Shown piece by piece: positions 6,205 through 10,474 of a stretch of DNA of 10,474 nucleotides; position 1 is the first letter of the stretch, and each line of letters starts with the position of its first letter. The position numbers and the translations under genes are program-made. The DNA lies in NCBI GenBank assembly GCA_964651005.1, contig CAZYVL010000088.1:1-10474 (forward strand), read 5' to 3'. Source of the stretch: DATMFV01 sp964651005 (lineage in GTDB: Bacteria > Verrucomicrobiota > Verrucomicrobiia > Chthoniobacterales > Chthoniobacteraceae). The notes under the pieces were generated by a model that saw only the letters and a list, made by a program, of their open reading frames with translations, was not told the origin of the DNA and did not search any database.

Positions 6205-7362
6205 GTGTTGTACGCCACGTCCGCGCGCGTCGGCGGGAGCGGGCTCGACAGCGTGGTCGCCGAATCGCTCCGGGGGCTGCACCGGGAAGGCATCCTCGCC
6301 CGGGCGATCGCGTACGGCAACCGGCAGAAGGCAATCCCGCGCGGGCTGATCCGCAGCCTCGCCTGGCACCCCGTGCGGCTGCTCTCCTTTCTCGATAGCC
6401 CGCACTACTACGGCGCGAAGCGGCAGTATGCCGACTGGATCGCCGCCCGGGAACTGGCGCGCGGCGGGTACGATTTTTTCCACGGCTGGTCGGGCGACTG
6501 CCTGCTGGCGCTGCGCGAGGCGCGCCGCCAGCGCGTCCCGTGCGTGGTGGAGATCCCGACCTGGCACCGCAACAAGGGGAAGCCGAAGCCGTGGATGACG
6601 GCGGGCGAGAAGCGGCAACTCGACGCGCCGTGGCCCGAGCGGGCGCGCCAGCGGCTCCTCGTCAGCCGCCAGCGGGTGCTCGAGGAGTACGAACTTGCCG
6701 ATCTCATCCTGGTGCTCTCCGCCCGGGCGCAGGAGACGTTCCTGGCGGCGGGCATCCCGCGCGAGCGGCTCTTCAAGATCGCACGCGGCGTGGATGTGGA
6801 GCGGTTCACGCCGGGCACGCCCCCGCCGCGCTTCCGCGCGCTCTTCGTCGGCGCGCTCATCGAGCGCAAGGGGGTCGCGCAACTGCTGGAGGCGTGGCGA
6901 CGGCTCGCCCTCAAGGATGCGGAACTGGTTCTTGCCGGGGCGGTGCATGACGAAATCCGCCCCGCGCTGGAGCAGTACGGCGGCCCGGATGTCCGGCTGG
7001 CGGGGTTCGTCCCCCGGCCCGAGGCGCTCTACCGCGAGGCGAGCGTGCACATCCTCCCCTCCTTCTGCGAAGGGAGCGCGAAGACCACGTACGAAGCCGC
7101 CGCGTGCGGCCTGCCGCAGATCGTCACCCGGGAGTCGGGCGACGTGGTGGTGGAGGGCGAGAACGGCCTGCTCGTCCCGCCGGGGGATGTGGACGCGCTG
7201 GCCGCCGCCATCGAGCGGCTTTACCACAACCCCGCGCTCTGCGCCGCGATGGGGGCGGCGGGCCGCCGCCGCGTCGTAGCGGAGTTCACCTGGGAGCACT
7301 TCCGCGCCCGGCTGCTGGAGGCATACCGCGCGGCTCTGACCCTCGCCCCGCTCCGCCCATGA
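6205..7362 (+). CDS. GT4 family glycosyltransferase, probable LPS/surface glycan enzyme
   Basis: A GT-B fold retaining glycosyltransferase of the GT4 type, 385 residues from the GTG at 6205. The N-terminus VLYATSARVGGSGLDSVV is the usual first strand and glycine-rich acceptor loop. The middle has YDFFHGWSGD (residues 89-98) and EIPTWHRNKGK (116-126). The C-terminal domain has ARGVDVERFTPG (193-204), FVGALIERKGV (214-224), LAGFVPRPEALY (265-276), and FCEGSAKTTYEAAACGLPQI (287-306), the EX7E donor-site motif with Glu289 and Glu297, then GENGLLVPPGD. No signal peptide or membrane span is seen. An in-frame TTG at 6103 would add 34 residues that are proline-rich, of different base use and outside the expected fold, so I prefer the GTG. 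Neither start has a clear ribosome binding site. Its stop overlaps the start of the heptosyltransferase in an ATGA, indicating translational coupling. The sugar donor is unknown. Confidence 0.9.
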   Translation: MLYATSARVGGSGLDSVVAESLRGLHREGILARAIAYGNRQKAIPRGLIRSLAWHPVRLLSFLDSPHYYGAKRQYADWIAARELARGGYDFFHGWSGDCLLALREARRQRVPCVVEIPTWHRNKGKPKPWMTAGEKRQLDAPWPERARQRLLVSRQRVLEEYELADLILVLSARAQETFLAAGIPRERLFKIARGVDVERFTPGTPPPRFRALFVGALIERKGVAQLLEAWRRLALKDAELVLAGAVHDEIRPALEQYGGPDVRLAGFVPRPEALYREASVHILPSFCEGSAKTTYEAAACGLPQIVTRESGDVVVEGENGLLVPPGDVDALAAAIERLYHNPALCAAMGAAGRRRVVAEFTWEHFRARLLEAYRAALTLAPLRP

Positions 7363-8342
7363 AGATCGTGCTTCTCCAGCTCAAGCGGATCGGCGATCTG
7401 GTCCTGACCACCCCGGCGATCACGGCGTTGCGCGCGCGCTTCCCGCAGGCGCGCCTTTCGCTCTGCGTCATGGAGGGGTGCGCCGGGCTGCTCCCCGCGA
7501 TCCCGGGCGTGGACGAGTTCCTGGTGGTCCGCCGCCGGGGGGGGAACCTCGCGCTCTGGTGGACGCTCGCGCGGCGGCACTACGATGTCTGCCTCGACTT
7601 CACCGGCAACGACCGCTCGGCGTTCCTCTCCGTGCTCACCAGGGCGCGGGAGCGCGTGGCGTTTTCCCGCGTGCGCAAATCGTCCCACCTGCCCGGTTTC
7701 TACAACCGGCTGGTCGATTCCAGCGTGCGCGAGAATCATACCGTGGACCATTATCTCGACCTCCTCGGCCCGCTCGGCATCGGGGCNNNNNNNNNNNNNN
7801 NNNNNNNNNNNNNNNNNNNNNNNNNNNNNNNNNNNNNNNNNNNNNNNNNNNNNNNNNNNNNNNNNNNNNNNNNNNNNNNNNNNNNNGCCCGCGTGGAAAA
7901 ATACTGGGAGCCGCAGCGGTGGGCCGCCGTGATCGACCACTGCCAGGAGACGCTCGGGCTGCCGTGCCTGCTCACCGGCTCGCCCGATGCCTTCGAGCAG
8001 CAACACCTCGCGGCGATCAAGGCGGCGCTGCGCACTCCGGCGCGCGATCTCTCCGGGAAGCTCGATCTGCCGGTGCTCGCCGCGCTGATCGCGCGCGCCC
8101 GGCTCTTGCTGAGCATGGATTCCGCGCCGGTCCACTTCGGCGCGGCGTTCGGCACCCCGCAGGTTTCCCTCTTCGGCCAGACCAATCCGTTCCACTGGCT
8201 CCCCCGGCACGACCGGGCGCGCACCTTGCTGGCAAGCGCCCCGGACGCGGATGAAGGGGCGTTCTCGCCGCGCTTCGCCCGCGCCCCGCTCAGCGAGCTA
8301 TCGACGCAGCGGGTGATCGATGCTATAGGCTCGTTGCTCTGA
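7359..8342 (+). CDS. GT9 heptosyltransferase-family protein, interrupted by assembly gap
   Basis: A GT9 glycosyltransferase of the ADP-heptose:LPS heptosyltransferase family (WaaC/WaaF/WaaQ). These GT-B enzymes add L-glycero-D-manno-heptose from ADP-heptose to the LPS inner core on the cytoplasmic side of the inner membrane. Seen before the gap: MKIVLLQLKRIGDLVLTTP (the RxGDxLLTTP acceptor loop), ALRARFPQARLSL, and YDVCLDFTGNDRSAFL. Seen after it: KYWEPQRWAAVID, LLTGSPDAFE, ARDLSGKLDLPVLAALI, LLLSMDSAPVHFGAAFGTPQV with the conserved Asp of the ADP-heptose site, and LFGQTNPFHW. The 100 N at 7787-7886 remove the inter-domain part that normally carries an HPGA-type strand. Both sides are in frame if the gap is really 100 bases, but that length is a placeholder. 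Which heptose position it serves cannot be told. It overlaps the upstream GT4 gene by four bases, and MsbA follows 3 bases after its stop. A run of eight G at 7537-7544 lies in the coding region. Confidence 0.92.
   Translation: MKIVLLQLKRIGDLVLTTPAITALRARFPQARLSLCVMEGCAGLLPAIPGVDEFLVVRRRGGNLALWWTLARRHYDVCLDFTGNDRSAFLSVLTRARERVAFSRVRKSSHLPGFYNRLVDSSVRENHTVDHYLDLLGPLGIGXXXXXXXXXXXXXXXXXXXXXXXXXXXXXXXXXXARVEKYWEPQRWAAVIDHCQETLGLPCLLTGSPDAFEQQHLAAIKAALRTPARDLSGKLDLPVLAALIARARLLLSMDSAPVHFGAAFGTPQVSLFGQTNPFHWLPRHDRARTLLASAPDADEGAFSPRFARAPLSELSTQRVIDAIGSLL
7787..7886. other. Assembly gap (100 N) inside the heptosyltransferase gene
   Basis: Exactly 100 N, the same placeholder length as the first gap. 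From family architecture the missing part is the end of the N-terminal domain and the first strand of the C-terminal domain. Family members have roughly 40-50 residues here, so the real gap may be somewhat longer than shown. Confidence 0.97.
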
Positions 8343-8345
8343 CCC

Positions 8346-10277
8346 ATGTCCTCCAAATCCGGCAAGTCCAAAAAGAAGCTTTCGTTCCTGCAACTGATCC
8401 GCGCCATGTGGGGGCCGTACCAGGATCTGCTCCCGTACCTGCTCCCGTACCGCAAGCGGTTCATCCTGGGGCTGGCGTGCGGCGTCGGGGCGGGGTTATC
8501 GAGCGGCCTTTTCGCTTTCGTCGTTAAACATGTCTCCTCCGTCGTCTTCGCGGGCGGCAAAGGCCCCTCCACGCCGACGCTCCTTTCCACATTCAAGCAC
8601 CACGCCGGGGACGCTGCGGCGCAGGCGCACCAGGTGGTGGCGGGCACGCCGATCCAGGCGGTGCTCTGGACGTGCGCCCTCATCCCGGCCGTCATGATCC
8701 TGCGCGGCCTTTTGAGCTTTCTCAACGCCTACCTGGTCAGCTGGGTCAGCCTGCGGCTGCTCCACGACCTGCGTAACGCCCTCTTCGCCAAGGTCATCAA
8801 CCAGTCGATCAGCTTCTTTAACAAGGAGCAGTCCGGGCAGTTGATCGCGCGTGTTGTCAACGATTCGCGGATGGCGCAGGCCGCGCTCACGCAGGTGAGC
8901 AGCCATGTGGTCACCCAGCCTTTCACGATCCTCGGCGCGCTCTTCGCCCTGATCGTGATGGACTGGAAGTTCACCCTCGTGAGCATGATCCTCTTCCCGG
9001 TCTGCCTGGTGCCGATCACCGTCTTTGGCAAGCGCGTGCGCCGGGGCGGCGCGGACGAGGAAGCGGGCACCGGGACGCTGATGACCGTGCTCCAGGAGGC
9101 GTTCACGGGGGTTCGGGTCGTCAAGGCGCTCTCGCGGGAAAAGGATGAAATCCGCGATTTCGAAGAAGCGGGCCAGGACCAGTTCCGCATCGCCATCCGC
9201 GTGCGCAAGGCGATTGAGCTGGTGGGGCCGTCGGTCGAGTCGATCTCCGCCATCGGCGTCGGCATGGCGCTCGTCTATGTCTGGATGGCCGGGATCACGG
9301 CGGACCGCTTCCTCGGGTTGATCGTGGGGCTTTCCATGCTTTACGACCCGGTCAAGAAGCTCAGCCGCGTCCACCTGATGATCCAGAAGGCGCTCGGCTC
9401 TACGCAGCGCATTTTCAAGCTGATGAACCAGGAGCCGTCCGTGCAGGACGCCCCGGACGCGGAGGTGCTGGGGAGGGTGCGCGGGGAGATCGAGTTCGAC
9501 AACATCGGCTTCGCCTACATCGAGGGCCGGCCCGCCGTGCGGGAGATCAATCTGCGCATCGCCCCGGGCAAGACGTACGCGCTCGTCGGGGCGAGCGGCT
9601 CGGGCAAAAGCACGATGCTCTCGCTGCTGCTGCGCTTTTACGATCCGCAGGAGGGAGCGGTCCGCATCGACGGGCACGACATCCGTTATGCCACCCAGGC
9701 ATCGCTGCGCAACAACATCGCCATTGTCAGCCAGGATACCTTCCTCTTCCACACCACCATCCTGGAAAACATCCGCTACGGGCGGCTCGACGCCACCGAC
9801 GAGGAGGTCTACGCGGCAGCCGAGCAGGCGTTCGCGCACGACTTCATCTGCGCGCAGCCGCAAGGCTACCAGACGATCATCGGCGACAAGGGGTGCAACC
9901 TCTCCGGCGGCCAGCAGCAACGGCTCGCCATCGCCCGCGCGCTGCTGCGTAACGCGCCGATCCTGCTGCTCGACGAAGCCACCAGCGCGCTCGACTCCGA
10001 GTCCGAACGCAAGATCCAGCTCGCCCTGGAGCGGCTCGCCGCCGGGCGGACGGTGATCGCCATCGCGCACCGGCTTTCCACGGTGCTCAAGGCCGACCAG
10101 ATCGTGGCGATGCAGAACGGGCGCATCATGGAAGTGGGCACGCACGCGGAGCTTTTCGCCAACGGCGGGCACTACCGCCGCCTCTACGATCTCCAGTTCT
10201 CCGGCGCGGAAAAGGCGGAGAGAACGGAAAGCGAGCGGCGCGAAAAGGAGCCGCCGTCGGAGACGGAAGCGGCGTAG
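8346..10277 (+). CDS. msbA: MsbA-type lipid A/LPS flippase ABC transporter
   Basis: A 643-residue half-transporter with an N-terminal six-helix exporter domain fused to an ATPase domain, as in MsbA, which works as a homodimer flipping lipid A-core across the inner membrane. Likely helices: about 38-61, 105-130, 188-206, 208-228, 298-316 and 320-335. The region MILRGLLSFLNAYLVSWVS (117-135) and FFNKEQSGQLIARVVNDS (157-174) align well with E. coli MsbA. ATPase motifs are intact: Walker A GASGSGKST (415-423), Q-loop Gln463, signature LSGGQ (519-523), Walker B ILLLDE (539-544) with catalytic Glu544, D-loop SALD, and switch His575. The first periplasmic loop (about 70-104) is roughly 30 residues longer than in E. 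coli. The C-terminus past about 620 is a charged Glu/Lys/Arg tail. The ATG lies 3 bases after the heptosyltransferase stop, so it is the distal gene of the same operon. A peptide or drug exporter of the same class is the alternative; the context favours LPS. Confidence 0.94.
   Translation: MSSKSGKSKKKLSFLQLIRAMWGPYQDLLPYLLPYRKRFILGLACGVGAGLSSGLFAFVVKHVSSVVFAGGKGPSTPTLLSTFKHHAGDAAAQAHQVVAGTPIQAVLWTCALIPAVMILRGLLSFLNAYLVSWVSLRLLHDLRNALFAKVINQSISFFNKEQSGQLIARVVNDSRMAQAALTQVSSHVVTQPFTILGALFALIVMDWKFTLVSMILFPVCLVPITVFGKRVRRGGADEEAGTGTLMTVLQEAFTGVRVVKALSREKDEIRDFEEAGQDQFRIAIRVRKAIELVGPSVESISAIGVGMALVYVWMAGITADRFLGLIVGLSMLYDPVKKLSRVHLMIQKALGSTQRIFKLMNQEPSVQDAPDAEVLGRVRGEIEFDNIGFAYIEGRPAVREINLRIAPGKTYALVGASGSGKSTMLSLLLRFYDPQEGAVRIDGHDIRYATQASLRNNIAIVSQDTFLFHTTILENIRYGRLDATDEEVYAAAEQAFAHDFICAQPQGYQTIIGDKGCNLSGGQQQRLAIARALLRNAPILLLDEATSALDSESERKIQLALERLAAGRTVIAIAHRLSTVLKADQIVAMQNGRIMEVGTHAELFANGGHYRRLYDLQFSGAEKAERTESERREKEPPSETEAA
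8427..8450 (+). repeat. Perfect tandem duplication of 12 bases in msbA
   Basis: Two adjacent identical copies of CTGCTCCCGTAC, encoding Leu-Leu-Pro-Tyr twice (residues 28-35) just before the first membrane helix. Being a multiple of three it keeps the frame. It is either a recent slippage duplication or a conserved feature of this subfamily. Confidence 0.9.
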
Positions 10278-10320
10278 CCGTCCAGGAGGGTGAAGACGAG
10301 TCAGGGGGACAAGATTGGAT
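10278..10320 (+). other. Spacer after msbA
   Basis: 43 bases following the msbA stop. It contains AGGAGGG at 10284-10290 and AGGGGGA at 10303-10309, the latter 11 bases before an ATG at 10321. No T-rich terminator is visible, so transcription may continue into whatever follows. Confidence 0.35.
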
Positions 10321-10474
10321 ATGTCCGAAGAAGGGGAGCCGAAAGGAATGCCTGACGCAGCCCGGGAGCCGCAACCCGCGCGGGCTGGCGGAACAATCCG
10401 GGAAGATCCCGCCAATCCCCACCGAACCCGGGATCGGAAGCTGGTTCTCCCCCACCGCGCGCCGCTGCCAGCAC
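10321..10474 (+). CDS. Possible start of a further gene, cut by window edge
   Basis: An open frame from ATG 10321 runs without a stop to the window end (51 full codons) in the direction of the msbA operon, with a purine-rich AGGGGGA upstream at a usable distance. The reading is hydrophilic and rich in Arg, Pro and Ala, ending in RDRKLVLPHRAPLPA. I do not recognise it. Third-position GC over the first about 40 codons is nearer 65 percent by hand count than the about 90 percent of the neighbouring genes. A later start or a non-coding leader is therefore possible. The frame is too short for open length alone to be persuasive in DNA this GC-rich. Confidence 0.3.
   Translation, partial: MSEEGEPKGMPDAAREPQPARAGGTIREDPANPHRTRDRKLVLPHRAPLPA

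Noticed and set aside
6193..7299. A 368-codon minus-strand frame opposite the second GT4 gene
   Set aside because: It is antisense to a gene with intact GT4 motifs and has no domain of its own.
8496..10415. A 639-codon open frame on the minus strand opposite msbA
   Set aside because: It is antisense to an unmistakable ABC transporter, and its translation is a low-complexity Arg/His/Asp/Leu-rich string without domains. High third-position GC removes stops from the opposite strand.
10350..10440. Cobalamin riboswitch or other structured RNA in the right-hand tail
   Set aside because: The segment AATCCGGGAAGATCCCGCCAA looked briefly like part of a cobalamin riboswitch, and a 7-bp stem (10358-10364 with 10381-10387) is present. 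The conserved GCCACTG and upstream box elements are missing, and short stems are common in such GC-rich sequence.

Overview
The window is GC-rich (about two thirds G+C by eye, with very high third-position GC in the coding regions) and holds eight recognisable protein genes, a possible ninth cut by the right edge, and two 100-base N runs that look like scaffold gaps. A lipopolysaccharide (LPS) kinase-like protein, a heptosyltransferase-type glycosyltransferase, a WaaG-like glycosyltransferase and an MsbA-like lipid exporter point to a Gram-negative, LPS-bearing bacterium. The set and style of genes, plus weak Shine-Dalgarno use, remind me of Verrucomicrobiota. That placement is an impression, not a demonstration. 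The N gaps fit a draft genome or metagenome bin.

Layout. On the + strand at the left are a kinase-fold LPS core kinase-like gene (72-914) and an M42 metallo-aminopeptidase (999-2174, interrupted near its 3' end by a gap). Facing them on the - strand, 18 bp away, is transaldolase (3170-2193). Upstream of it is a 137-bp relatively AT-rich region that probably carries its promoter. Further right, also on the - strand, are a 519-residue conserved protein of unknown function (4867-3308) and a WaaG-like glycosyltransferase (6077-4941). A short, locally AT-rich divergent region (about 6078-6204) separates these from a tight + strand run: a second glycosyltransferase of the GT4 type (6205-7362), a GT9 heptosyltransferase (7359-8342, with the second gap inside it; the start overlaps the previous stop by 4 bases) and an MsbA-type ABC exporter (8346-10277, 3 bases after the previous stop). 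The last about 150 bases can be read as the start of another ORF, but this is weak.

How the genes fit together. The right half reads as an LPS core-oligosaccharide assembly and export cluster: two GT4 enzymes and one GT9 enzyme extend the core on lipid A, and the MsbA-like protein flips the product across the inner membrane. The kinase-like gene may phosphorylate core sugars. Transaldolase is a housekeeping pentose-phosphate enzyme, although its substrate sedoheptulose-7-phosphate is also the precursor of ADP-heptose, the donor used by heptosyltransferases. The M42 peptidase appears unrelated.

I found no CRISPR array, RNA gene, insertion sequence, toxin-antitoxin or defence system. The window is mostly an ordinary cell-envelope and housekeeping region. 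The items most worth a second look are the 519-residue protein without a secure function, the divergent glycosyltransferase control region with its repeats and long C tract, and a palindrome upstream of transaldolase.
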